Assembly: GCA_022825675.1 (NCBI GenBank)
Contig: JAJDWK010000046.1
Span: forward strand, 124,001-188,000
Length of the DNA: 64,000 bases
Origin: Anaerolineae bacterium
Lineage (GTDB): Bacteria; Chloroflexota; Anaerolineae; Aggregatilineales; Phototrophicaceae
Direction of reading: 5' to 3'
The notes under the pieces are model-generated. The model was not told the DNA's origin. It saw nothing but the letters and a program-made list of their open reading frames with translations, and made no database searches. The position numbers were made by a program, and so were the translations under genes. Below, piece after piece: positions 25,104 through 33,222 of the stretch (its first letter is position 1; each line of letters starts with the position of its first letter).

Positions 25104-25116
25104 GATTGGAGGCAGC

Positions 25117-27126
25117 ATGCTGAACGCGGCGGGAAAGATGCGCTCATTGGGCGAGCATGAGGGCGACGCGGGCGCGCCCTCTTCGATATTTGGCAGCGCC
25201 GGCGGTTTGGCGCGCGCCATCCAAACTGACGATTCTCTGCGCATCAGCATGTATCCTATCCTAAGCGAGTCCATGCCAGAAGCGGCGATGGGGCTCGCTT
25301 CTTGTTTGGCCTACCTGCTCGAACAATATCAAGACACCCGCTTGTACCGCTGCTTCGCCAAAATAGATGAGACGGACGACAGTGGCGAAATTAGCAGGGA
25401 AGACTATCAGTTTTCTGTTGAGGATTGGGAGCTTGAAGGCTTGCAAGACAATGTGCAAGTCTGCGGGCAATTGGAAGCCGTTGATGGCATGCTGGCGCTG
25501 CAAATCGAGCTGGATACCCAGCTTTTGCAAAACGCGTCATCAACGGCGCTGCGCTATTCCTTCGCGGATATAAACGGGGCAATTAACGCTCTGCCCGCGG
25601 TCGCCGCGTCCATACTCCGCGAACTGGGCGGGCAAAGCCGGGAACAGGCGATTATCGACTATGCCGCCCTGGAGCCTGCGGACGGCGGCGCGCTGCCGCT
25701 GCTGGAACATGTATTCGACTGGAATCTCGATATCTATCTGTATATGTGGGATGTGCCTTGGGAAGAGGCGGACAGCCGCGCGCAGTTTTTGCAGGCGGCG
25801 GCGCTTTGCCAGCAGCATCCCAGCGAATTTGCCTATTGGTGCCTGGGCATGATGGCGAAGCAGGCGCTGCAATTCGGCTTGGAAGCGGTGGGCGAAGGCA
25901 TCATGCCTTTGTTGGAAAGCGCATTCAGCAAAGATGCGATTGCGCTGCCCGGCATCGCGGCCAGCGCCTTGGGCTTATCCCAGCTGGGCTATCACACGGG
26001 GGCGATCGCCCGCTTGCAGCCGGCGCTCTCCGCAGCAGCGCCGGCCTCCCTCTGGCGCAGCATGATTGCGATCTATCTCGATGCCGGGCAAGCCGCCGAA
26101 GCGCTGGATACCTGCCAGCGGGCGCTGGAAGAAGGCATAGATGCGCCGGCAATCCTTTGGCAGTATGTCGAGCTGCTGATGGCGGCGGAAGCCAATCAGT
26201 GGCAGGTGGAAGCGGTGCTGCTCTTCGAGCCTGACGACTATGCCGAGGAGGAGCACCTCGCGGTTGAGATCGCGCAGGCGCTCAAGCTCTATGTAAAAAG
26301 CCAGCCGCAAGACCTCGCGGCGGCGCAGTTGACGCTGTCCTATCTCATCGACATCGGCGACGAAGACATCTGGCAGCATTTTGAGCGGCTGCTGCAGCGC
26401 GATCTTCAAGGCGGCTACACTGGGGATATCATCGAGCGGCTGCCAGATCTCGAAAGCTACCGTCAAGCCTATGAGATCCTGGAGCGCCAGGTGGACGCCA
26501 ATCCCTATGCCTGCGTGTTTTTGGCGCAGCTCGCGCTCTTGGATGACGATGCCGCCAGCGCCTCCCGCTATATCGCCCTGTGCCGCAGTCAATATGCCGA
26601 GATTGATGACGAACTCGAAATTGAACTGCAGCGGCTGGCAATTTCTGCTGAACTGCCCGGCTTTGAAGCGCAATTTGCCGAGCTCAAAGTGATGTTGAGC
26701 GCCCAGCGACAAGCGCCTAACGAGCACTTGGAAGCGCTGGAAAGCGCCATCGAAATCGCGCCCAAGATGATCGATTTGTATGTCGTGCTCTCCCGCGCCT
26801 ACCTCAGCCTCAACGACAGGGAAAACGCGCGGGAAGTCCTAACCGAGGGGGAAGCGAACGCGGGCGCGCACCCTCAGCTGCTGTTGGGGCTGACGCAGAT
26901 TCTGTGGTCAAGCGGGCAGAAGTCCGCCGCTATTGCCAAGTTGAACGAGGCATTGTCCGCTTTCCCCAACGATGTCTACCTGCTCGCGCAGATGGCGCAT
27001 TATCTGCTGGAAAATGCCCAGTTTGATGATGCCCGCGGCTACATCGCCCGCGCCGAGGCAATCGCGCCGTCGCACCCGGCGGTGCAGCAGCTGCGCCGTT
27101 ACATAACGCAGCGGCTGGCTCGCTAA
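25117..27126 (+). CDS. large TPR-like helical repeat protein
   Basis: The 669-residue acidic protein is built of helical pairs. The C-terminal third is recognisably TPR-like: HLEALESAIEIAPKMIDLYV, LSLNDRENAREVLTEGE, LLLGLTQILWSSGQKSAAIA and DDARGYIARAEAIAPSHPAV. It has no signal peptide or membrane segment, so it is likely a cytoplasmic scaffold. The start at 25117 follows GGAGG by 4 nt. An open frame continues upstream to 24961 but overlaps the SH3b gene and lacks homology. A hairpin sits immediately upstream. The gene abuts convergent yigZ with no gap. No specific function can be given. Confidence 0.85.
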   Translation: MLNAAGKMRSLGEHEGDAGAPSSIFGSAGGLARAIQTDDSLRISMYPILSESMPEAAMGLASCLAYLLEQYQDTRLYRCFAKIDETDDSGEISREDYQFSVEDWELEGLQDNVQVCGQLEAVDGMLALQIELDTQLLQNASSTALRYSFADINGAINALPAVAASILRELGGQSREQAIIDYAALEPADGGALPLLEHVFDWNLDIYLYMWDVPWEEADSRAQFLQAAALCQQHPSEFAYWCLGMMAKQALQFGLEAVGEGIMPLLESAFSKDAIALPGIAASALGLSQLGYHTGAIARLQPALSAAAPASLWRSMIAIYLDAGQAAEALDTCQRALEEGIDAPAILWQYVELLMAAEANQWQVEAVLLFEPDDYAEEEHLAVEIAQALKLYVKSQPQDLAAAQLTLSYLIDIGDEDIWQHFERLLQRDLQGGYTGDIIERLPDLESYRQAYEILERQVDANPYACVFLAQLALLDDDAASASRYIALCRSQYAEIDDELEIELQRLAISAELPGFEAQFAELKVMLSAQRQAPNEHLEALESAIEIAPKMIDLYVVLSRAYLSLNDRENAREVLTEGEANAGAHPQLLLGLTQILWSSGQKSAAIAKLNEALSAFPNDVYLLAQMAHYLLENAQFDDARGYIARAEAIAPSHPAVQQLRRYITQRLAR

Positions 27127-27738
27127 TCAGTCAAGCGGGACTGGCGCGATCGCGCCTGCGGAGAGCTCGCGCAGCTGCTCGGCGAAGGGCGGCAGATCCG
27201 CGGCGACAAAGCGCACAATCATCAGCACACGCGCGCCAAATTCTTCGTCTTCGACCGTGCCGGCATATTCGGCGATCAAGCGCTTGACGCTGGCGTAGAG
27301 CGCATAAGGCAGCTCCAAGCCGACAACTTGCCGTTCTACTTTGAGTTCAGTCCGCAAGGCTGCCAGCGCCCCTTTGGCGGCTTGCGAATAGGCGCGCACC
27401 AAGCCGCCAGTGCCCAGCTTGATGCCGCCAAAATAGCGCGTGGTAATCAGCGCGATGTCGCCGATATCCGCCCCACGCAAAACCGCCAGGGTAGGGGGAC
27501 CAGCGGTGCCGGTAGGCTCGCCATCGTCGCTCATGCCTTCGGTGACAGAATTGCCGTGCCCCACGATAAACGCGTAGACATGGTGATTGGCGGCCGGCAG
27601 CGCCTGACGCCGCTCGGCGATGGCTGCGCGCGCGGCTGGCACTGTCGGCGCGCGCCGGATTGTCGTTAGAAAGCGCGACCTGTTGACCACAAGCTCAAAC
27701 TCGACACTTTCGGCGGGGACGCGGCGGCTTTCTTTCAT
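27127..27738 (-). CDS. yigZ: YigZ/IMPACT family protein
   Basis: The 203-residue protein has the UPF0029/IMPACT N-terminal domain. ANHHVYAFIVG is followed by the signature DDGEPTGTAGPPTLAVLRG, then DIALITTRYFGGIKLGTGGLVRAYSQA. A C-terminal ferredoxin-like domain (VVGLELPYALYASVKRLI) follows. The family is conserved but its biochemical role in bacteria is poorly defined; the eukaryotic relative regulates Gcn2. GAGGTCC precedes the ATG. No gap separates its stop from the convergent TPR gene. Confidence 0.95.
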   Translation of the reverse strand: MKESRRVPAESVEFELVVNRSRFLTTIRRAPTVPAARAAIAERRQALPAANHHVYAFIVGHGNSVTEGMSDDGEPTGTAGPPTLAVLRGADIGDIALITTRYFGGIKLGTGGLVRAYSQAAKGALAALRTELKVERQVVGLELPYALYASVKRLIAEYAGTVEDEEFGARVLMIVRFVAADLPPFAEQLRELSAGAIAPVPLD

Positions 27739-27908
27739 TTGCGCTGGACCTCAAGCGGAATGCGCTGGGGACAGCAGGGCGGATGCGCGGCTGTTGGTGA
27801 TTGATAGTAGCAAGGCTGAAGGTATTTAACCCAATATACTGTAGTTTCTATCGGGTAATTCATATACTCGCGCTGCCACTTGATTCTGGCGCAGCCATCA
27901 GACGCCAT

Positions 27909-28868
27909 TTACGCGCACAGCGGATCGTCGCTATCCCAGCGGTGGGTTCGTATACTATCGCGAGAAGCCAAGCGCTCCCGCGCCGCCAGCCACAGCTTCG
28001 CCCATTCCCGCGAATCCCTGAGTTCCGAAGCGGGATTGCGGCGGCTGCGCGCGACAAAGCCGGGAAAATGCGGCCGCCCGGTCGGCTCGCCAATCGGGTT
28101 ATAGCGCAGGTCAAAGCTCCAGCGGAAGGCATCGCTGGTATTTTCGAGCGAAGCGTGTTTGCACAGCGGATGAAAGAAGAGCACTCCGCCCGGGCTAAGC
28201 GGCACGGGAAGCGCCTCCTCCTGGTCAATCATCGCCTCGGGGATGCCGAGCTGCTCGGTCGCTGGGCAATGCAAGGCGATGCCTTCGCGATGGCTCTTCG
28301 GCACAACTTGCAGGCAGCCATTTTCCGGCGTCGCTTCCGACACCGCCACCCAGCAGGTTACGATGCGGGAATCGTCAGCTTCGGGCAAGCCTACGCCGCT
28401 ATCCTGGTGCCAGTGCGTACGCCCAACAAGAGCGCGATTGACATCAGCCGCCGCGATGGCATGCGCCGGCGGCTTGATGCGCACATGCTGGATGGGATTG
28501 CTGTAGATTTCCCCGCCTATCAGCGATTCGACAGCCGCCAGCAGCCGTGGGCTGCGCAAAAGATCAAATACCGCCGCGCCCAAATGGATTGGCGTATCGG
28601 CGGCGATGCCGCTGTTGGGCAAGGCGATGTCAAATTCCTGCTCATAGCGGCAGCCAGCGCGATAGACTTCGACCAGGCGTTTTTCAAATGGCATGTCCGG
28701 GAAGCTGTCGGCTATCAGCCCTTGCGCCCGCCAGCGCTCGCACAAATCGTGCAAAAGCGCTTGATATTCTTCAATGACAGGTTTTATGTCCAGCGTGTAA
28801 TCAAGCAGGCGATCGACCGCCAAATAGCCATTTTCCTGGAAAAACTCCACCTGCGCTCGTGTCAACAT
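27909..28868 (-). CDS. phytanoyl-CoA dioxygenase (PhyH) family protein
   Basis: This Fe(II)/2-oxoglutarate oxygenase fold protein has 319 residues. It opens LTRAQVEFFQENGYLAVDRLL, typical of PhyH. The metal-binding HxD is in GRTHWHQDSGVGLPE and the distal His in VLFFHPLCKHASLENTSD. The oxoglutarate-binding Arg is likely in RWSFDLRYNPIGEPTGRP. The substrate is unknown; bacterial members hydroxylate diverse small molecules. The start at 28868 is chosen because homology begins there, with an alternative ATG nine codons upstream. It stands alone between yigZ and tRNA-Glu on the same strand. Confidence 0.92.
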   Translation of the reverse strand: MLTRAQVEFFQENGYLAVDRLLDYTLDIKPVIEEYQALLHDLCERWRAQGLIADSFPDMPFEKRLVEVYRAGCRYEQEFDIALPNSGIAADTPIHLGAAVFDLLRSPRLLAAVESLIGGEIYSNPIQHVRIKPPAHAIAAADVNRALVGRTHWHQDSGVGLPEADDSRIVTCWVAVSEATPENGCLQVVPKSHREGIALHCPATEQLGIPEAMIDQEEALPVPLSPGGVLFFHPLCKHASLENTSDAFRWSFDLRYNPIGEPTGRPHFPGFVARSRRNPASELRDSREWAKLWLAARERLASRDSIRTHRWDSDDPLCA

Positions 28869-28949
28869 AGGCGCGCCCCCGCTGAATCTCCGCAACTTGC
28901 ATCAGGCTGAATTGTAACACTCTCATACCGCGTTTGCCGCTATACATGG

Positions 28950-28976
28950 AAAGACCTCGGCAAATGTGCCGAGGTC
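28950..28976 (-). terminator. terminator of tRNA-Glu
   Basis: GACCTCGGCA (28953-28962) and TGCCGAGGTC (28967-28976) form a perfect 10-bp stem with a 4-nt loop, followed on the minus strand by TTT. It sits four bases after the tRNA 3' end. Confidence 0.8.
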
Positions 28977-28979
28977 CCA

Positions 28980-29052
28980 TGCCCCATAGGAGACTCGAAC
29001 TCCTGTTTTGGCCTTGAGAGGGCCACGTCCTAGGCCGCTAGACGAATGGGGC
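28980..29052 (-). tRNA. tRNA-Glu (anticodon CUC)
   Basis: The 73-nt cloverleaf on the minus strand has acceptor GCCCCAT pairing with ATGGGGC, discriminator A and anticodon loop CTCTCAA between GGCC arms (anticodon CTC). The T-arm contains GTTCGAGTC. CCA is not encoded. A strong promoter and a hairpin terminator flank it, so it is a single-gene transcript. Confidence 0.96.
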
Positions 29053-29060
29053 TTATCGGG

Positions 29061-29089
29061 ATAGTACCCGAAGCGTGGCGGACAGTCAA
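29061..29089 (-). promoter_or_regulatory. predicted promoter for tRNA-Glu
   Basis: Minus strand TTGACT (29084-29089), a 17-nt spacer and TACTAT (29061-29066). The -35 box overlaps the stop region of trpS. Confidence 0.72.
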
Positions 29090-30105
29090 GACGGAGCGAG
29101 AAAACCGATATTCTCTTGCGCTTTTTTGAGCGTGGCTTCGGCGATTTCGCCCGCTTTTTCGCGCCCAATCTTTAAGACGCTGTCCAAATATCCCGCTTCT
29201 TCCATCAGTTCTTGGTAGCGCGCTTGCAGCGGCGCCAGCGTATCGGCAACACAATCCGCCACCTCCCGCTTGAGATCGCCATAACCCTTGTCGCTGAAAT
29301 GGGCTTCAATGCTGGCGCGCGGCTCATCGGTGATGGCTTGGTAAATCGTCAGCAAGTTGTTGATGCCGGCGCGCTCTTTATCCTCGCTGAAGCGGATCTC
29401 CCGAAAAGAATCGGTTACCGCGCGCCCGATCTTTTTGCGCGCCCGCCCCACATCATCCAGCAGAAATATCGCGTGATTGTCCGACTCTTCGCTTTTGGAC
29501 ATCTTTGCGGTGGGCCGATCCAAACCCATGATGCGGGCGCCAGCCTGCGGGTTCATCACCGATGGCATGGTGAAGGTCTCGCCATAAAGGTGGTTGAAGC
29601 GCTGCGCCAAATCCCGCGTGAATTCCAGGTGCTGGTTTTGGTCATCGCCTACCGGCACCAACTCCGCCTGATAGAGCAAAATATCCGCCGCCATCAAACT
29701 GGGATAGTTGAGCAAGCCAGCGCCGATTGAGTCTTGCATCTGCTTGGCGGTTTTGTCTTTGAATTGCGTCATGCGCTGCAGCCAGCCCAGGGGCGCCATG
29801 CAGGTGAGAATCCAGGCGAGCTCGGAGTGCGCGGGAATATGCGATTGCACAAAAATTGTCGAAATCTCGGGGTCGATGCCGGCGGCGATGTAGATGGCGG
29901 CGCTCTCCCGAGTTTTGCGGCGCAATTCCGCCGGGGCTTGCGCTACTGTAATCGCGTGCAGGTCGACCACGCAATAGAAGCAGTCATACTCCCGCTGCAC
30001 CGCGACCCACTGTTTCAAAGCGCCGAGGTAATTGCCTATCGTTAAGTTCCCCGATGGCTGGATGCCAGAGAGTACCCGGGGCTTGTTTCCGTTTGCCTTC
30101 GCCAT
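29086..30105 (-). CDS. trpS: tryptophanyl-tRNA synthetase
   Basis: The class I synthetase charges tRNA-Trp. In 339 residues the HIGH-type motif is GIQPSGNLTIGNYLGAL, with the TrpS-typical VGDDQNQHLEFTRDLA and KMSKS in RPTAKMSKSEES. Length and motifs fit the bacterial enzyme. AGAAGGAA precedes the ATG. smpB lies 83 nt upstream on the same strand, so the two may share a transcript. Confidence 0.97.
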   Translation of the reverse strand: MAKANGNKPRVLSGIQPSGNLTIGNYLGALKQWVAVQREYDCFYCVVDLHAITVAQAPAELRRKTRESAAIYIAAGIDPEISTIFVQSHIPAHSELAWILTCMAPLGWLQRMTQFKDKTAKQMQDSIGAGLLNYPSLMAADILLYQAELVPVGDDQNQHLEFTRDLAQRFNHLYGETFTMPSVMNPQAGARIMGLDRPTAKMSKSEESDNHAIFLLDDVGRARKKIGRAVTDSFREIRFSEDKERAGINNLLTIYQAITDEPRASIEAHFSDKGYGDLKREVADCVADTLAPLQARYQELMEEAGYLDSVLKIGREKAGEIAEATLKKAQENIGFLAPS

Positions 30106-30188
30106 GGTTCCTTCTGCTTGTTCGCACTATGGATGCGCCGCCGCGATTTTAGCAGCAAGCGCCAGCGCCTTCAAGCATGGGCTGGAAT

Positions 30189-30647
30189 TTAGCGTTCTTT
30201 TAAGGCGCGCGCAATTTGGCGATTGGCATCGCGCTTTGCCAGGGCGGCGCGTTTGTCATAGTGCTTTTTGCCGCGGGCGACGCCAATCTCGACCTTGGCG
30301 CGCCCGCGCTCCAGGTAGATTTGCAGCGGTATCGCCGTCATGCGGTTTTCCCGCACTTTGCTGATGATGCGGTTGATTTCGCGGCGATGCAGCAGCAACT
30401 TGCGCGGGCGCCGGGGGTCGGCATGGCCGAAGGCATGCGCTTCTTTATAGGGCGCGATATGCACATTCATCAGCCAAAGTTCACCTTCTTTTTCTTGCAC
30501 AAAGCCGTCGCCGATGCTGATGTTGTGATTGCGTATCGACTTGATTTCCGAACCCAGCAAGACGAGGCCCGCATCATAACGGTCGGAAACATGATAGTTA
30601 TGGCGCGCTTTGCGATTCTTGGTGATGATTTTGCGGCCGCTGCTCAT
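30189..30647 (-). CDS. smpB: SsrA-binding protein SmpB
   Basis: SmpB binds tmRNA and delivers it to stalled ribosomes for trans-translation. The 152-residue protein has the hallmark KIITKNRKARHNYHVSDRYD, GLVLLGSEIKSIRNHNISI, the RRPRKLLLHRREI segment and a basic C-terminal tail (KHYDKRAALAKRDANRQIAR). The tmRNA gene itself is not in this window. Confidence 0.97.
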   Translation of the reverse strand: MSSGRKIITKNRKARHNYHVSDRYDAGLVLLGSEIKSIRNHNISIGDGFVQEKEGELWLMNVHIAPYKEAHAFGHADPRRPRKLLLHRREINRIISKVRENRMTAIPLQIYLERGRAKVEIGVARGKKHYDKRAALAKRDANRQIARALKER

Positions 30648-30725
30648 GCTGCGTCAGGCTCCCGATGGATTCTGCGAGCGGACTTGCCAAAGCGATGTTT
30701 AGGATACTGTTGCCGCCCGCATGAA

Positions 30726-31814
30726 TCAAGACAGAGGCTGCCAAACGCGCTGGAAATCCCGCTCATCAAGCGCGCCATCGGCATATTGCTGGAGCATCGC
30801 CTTGGGCACGCCAACGATGCGCAGCCGGGCGTCTGGGTCGGCGCAATTCAAGAGCCCGGTGGCTAGCGCCTCAATATCAGCTGGCAGCACCGAGACGATC
30901 GCCACCAAAGCCTGCATGACTGTATTCAAGCGCTCATTAAATTCGGGACCAGAAATGGCGCAGACGCGAACGATTAGTGTTTCTCCCAGCTCAGTGCTTC
31001 GCAGGTTGCTGGCACCTATATCAATAGCGAAGTCGGGAATTCTGGAATCGATAAGCACAAGCAAGGCGCGGACTTCCGGCGCAAGCGCATTCGTCGGTGC
31101 CGCGGTCGCTTCGGTTGTCGCGGTCGCGGCGGGCGCTGTGGGGGTTGCTGGCATCTCAGTAGCAACGGGACTTGCCGCCGCTGCCGTTAGCAGGGCGGTC
31201 GCGGCGATGGCGTTGGGTTCTGTCTCCGGCGATGCGGAAACTTCCAATGAAATCTCAGCTGGCGCGGGATTTGCTTCCGCTGGGTCCGAGACGACGATGA
31301 TAACTGGTTCTGGAGTTGGGCTGGTGGCAGGCAGCAGCGTTGACAGATCAACAGTGCCGGACGCTATCAAAGCGGCGCCCGTCACGAGCGCTGCCGCCAG
31401 CACCAGCAGGGCGGCGATGCCCCGCCGCATGCCGCCAGGATTTGGCGCGTCTTCAGCCGCCGCTGGCTTCAGCGCTTCCCAGTCGATGATGTCATCATCA
31501 GCCGCGGCGGCGCTATGCGCGAGCGCGGCGGCGTCCCCGGCGGGCGCGAAACTGGGCGGCGGCACCTGCAGCGCCATGACATCCGCGTTCAGCTCGCGCG
31601 CGCCGGGATAGTCCGGGTCCAGCTCGAGTACGCGCTCCAAGGCGGCGCGCCCGATGCCGGGGTCGCGCGCGGCATGAGCATAGACCCACCACAGCGCGGG
31701 ATTATCCGCATCGGACTCTAGCAGAGGCGACAGCAGCGCCTGCGCCTGCTCCAAGGCTTCTTCTTCGATTAAGTCGTAGGCTTGCTGCAGAATCTCGCTG
31801 GTGGAATCGCTCAC
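30726..31814 (-). CDS. membrane protein with N-terminal TPR region and extracytoplasmic domain
   Basis: The protein has about 362 residues from a GTG at 31814, which is preceded by GAGGG at good spacing; an ATG at 31856 has no ribosome site. Residues ~5-95 look like two or three TPR-type helical pairs (EILQQAYDLIEEEALEQA, GIGRAALERVLELDPDYPGA). One transmembrane helix (IAALLVLAAALVTGAALIA) is followed by a long Ala/Thr/Pro-rich linker. The C-terminal ~110-residue domain (LLVLIDSRIPDFAIDIGASNL) is not recognised. The architecture suggests linking cytoplasmic partners to an exported domain. Function unknown. Confidence 0.8.
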   Translation of the reverse strand: MSDSTSEILQQAYDLIEEEALEQAQALLSPLLESDADNPALWWVYAHAARDPGIGRAALERVLELDPDYPGARELNADVMALQVPPPSFAPAGDAAALAHSAAAADDDIIDWEALKPAAAEDAPNPGGMRRGIAALLVLAAALVTGAALIASGTVDLSTLLPATSPTPEPVIIVVSDPAEANPAPAEISLEVSASPETEPNAIAATALLTAAAASPVATEMPATPTAPAATATTEATAAPTNALAPEVRALLVLIDSRIPDFAIDIGASNLRSTELGETLIVRVCAISGPEFNERLNTVMQALVAIVSVLPADIEALATGLLNCADPDARLRIVGVPKAMLQQYADGALDERDFQRVWQPLS

Positions 31815-31952
31815 CGGTGACCCTCGGGTTAGAATCGCGTCCACAGCGCTAGACATTGGCGAGGGCAGCCGCGGCGAAACTATGCGCCGCCTGTGTGTTT
31901 ATGCCTGTCTAGCCTAAATGCCAGTGTACATGTCCCGTATGATTTGCGCAAC

Positions 31953-31984
31953 AAAAAAGCTCGCCATTCCCTATAACGGCAAGC
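31953..31984 (-). terminator. rho-independent terminator of tRNA-Leu
   Basis: Minus strand: GCTTGCCGTT (31975-31984) pairs with AATGGCGAGC (31959-31968), including two wobble pairs, and six T residues follow (31953-31958). It lies 8 nt after the tRNA. Confidence 0.88.
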
Positions 31985-31992
31985 CAATAGGA

Positions 31993-32074
31993 TGCCCTGA
32001 AGAGGACTCGAACCTCTACCCCGTTAAGGACACGGCCCTCAACCGTGCGCGTCTGCCAGTTCCGCCACCAGGGC
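31993..32074 (-). tRNA. tRNA-Leu (anticodon GAG)
   Basis: The 82-nt class II tRNA on the minus strand has acceptor GCCCTGG pairing with TCAGGGC (one G-U), discriminator A, anticodon stem CACGG/CCGTG around loop TTGAGGG (anticodon GAG), a long variable arm typical of leucine tRNAs, and GTTCGAGTC in the T-arm. CCA is not encoded. It has its own promoter and terminator. Confidence 0.95.
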
Positions 32075-32087
32075 TTATCTAAGGAAG

Positions 32088-32115
32088 AGTATACCAATCC
32101 TCCGCGCGCTGTCAA
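32088..32115 (-). promoter_or_regulatory. predicted promoter for tRNA-Leu
   Basis: Minus strand consensus TTGACA (32110-32115), a 16-nt spacer and TATACT (32088-32093), with TGG just before the -10 (extended -10). Confidence 0.78.
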
Positions 32116-32147
32116 TGCCCAGGCTGGAGGCTGTTTGCGAATTAACC

Positions 32148-32176
32148 TTGAGCGAGCGGCTGTGCTGGCATATTAT
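32148..32176 (+). promoter_or_regulatory. predicted promoter for the plsX-fabF-trmFO-hflX operon
   Basis: TTGAGC (32148-32153), a 17-nt spacer and TATTAT (32171-32176) lie about 48 nt before the plsX ATG. Confidence 0.62.
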
Positions 32177-32223
32177 TAAGCCGTTGTTGGGCAAAATACT
32201 GAATGAAGGAAGGACCGTTGCCG

Positions 32224-33222
32224 ATGCGCATTGCGCTGGATGCGATGGGAACAGACAAGCGCCCCATCAGCGATATCGCTGGCGGGGTGCTGGCAGCGAA
32301 GGAGTTCGGCGATACCATCGTGCTGGTGGGTGACGAAGCTGTCATCAAAGCTGAATTGCGGAAGCATTCTATCAGCGCTGGCAAGGTTGAGATTCTTCAC
32401 GCGCCGCAAGCAATCGCCATGGACGCTATCCCAACTGATGTGCTCAAGACACAGGCAGCGTCGTCCATTTATATCGCGCTGGATGCGGTTAAGCGGGGGG
32501 AAGTCGACGCCTTCGTGACGATGGGCAACACGGGCGCGGTGCATGCCATTGCCACTTTGAAGACATTGCGGCGCATCCCGGGGGTCAAGCGACCTGCGCT
32601 TTCCGCGCTTTTCCCTATCAACAATCACCGCATGATTTTCCTCGATGTCGGCGCCAACACCGATGTTAAGCCGGAGTGGGTGCCACAATTCGCTGTCATG
32701 GGCAGCATTTATGCGCAACTGGTGCTGGAAATCGCCAAGCCGCGCATCGCCCTGCTCTCGAATGGCGCGGAGGATACCAAAGGCAACCAGCTCATCCGCG
32801 AGGGCGCGAAGTTGCTGCGCAACAGCCGTTTTAATTTCGTCGGCAATGTCGAGCCGGTGCAGCTGATGCATTCCGTGGCGGATGTCATCGTGATGGATGG
32901 CTTCGTTGGCAACATCGTGCTGAAGATGTTTGAAGGCACTGCCCATTATTTGGCGACGCTGGTGCGGCAAGAAATCCGCAAAGACGCGCTGTCTATGCTG
33001 GGCGGCGCTTTGGCGCGCCCCGCCCTCAACCGCATCCGCCACCAGGTGGATACCTCGGAGATTGGCGGCGCGCCACTCTTGGGCGTGAACGGGGTTGTTA
33101 TCATCGGGCATGGGCAGAACTCCGCCATCGGCATCAAAAATGCGATCCAACAGGCGCGCAGGGCTGTCAAGCAGAATGTCATCGACGCTATTCGGCAGGG
33201 CATCGCGCGGGAGAGACCGTGA
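32224..33222 (+). CDS. plsX: phosphate acyltransferase PlsX
   Basis: PlsX makes acyl-phosphate from acyl-ACP for phosphatidic acid synthesis. The 332-residue protein opens MRIALDAMGTDKRPISDIAGG, with GNTGAVHAIATLKTLRRIPGVKRPAL, IFLDVGANTDVKPEW and DVIVMDGFVGNIVLKMFEG, all family motifs. The ATG at 32224 follows a GGAAGGA site and matches the family start; an ATG at 32203 has none. Its stop overlaps the fabF GTG start by 4 nt (GTGA). Confidence 0.96.
   Translation: MRIALDAMGTDKRPISDIAGGVLAAKEFGDTIVLVGDEAVIKAELRKHSISAGKVEILHAPQAIAMDAIPTDVLKTQAASSIYIALDAVKRGEVDAFVTMGNTGAVHAIATLKTLRRIPGVKRPALSALFPINNHRMIFLDVGANTDVKPEWVPQFAVMGSIYAQLVLEIAKPRIALLSNGAEDTKGNQLIREGAKLLRNSRFNFVGNVEPVQLMHSVADVIVMDGFVGNIVLKMFEGTAHYLATLVRQEIRKDALSMLGGALARPALNRIRHQVDTSEIGGAPLLGVNGVVIIGHGQNSAIGIKNAIQQARRAVKQNVIDAIRQGIARERP

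Noticed and set aside
27801..28910. 369-codon plus-strand open frame opposite the PhyH-like gene
   Set aside because: The minus-strand protein has the HxD...H metal motif and a family-like N-terminus. The other strand shows no recognisable protein.
30189..30725. tmRNA (ssrA) expected near smpB
   Set aside because: The flanking sequence is coding. No tRNA-Ala-like ends or tag reading frame are seen in the short gaps.
32176..33150. 324-codon minus-strand open frame opposite plsX
   Set aside because: PlsX motifs are intact on the plus strand. The opposing frame is low-complexity and unrelated to any family I know.
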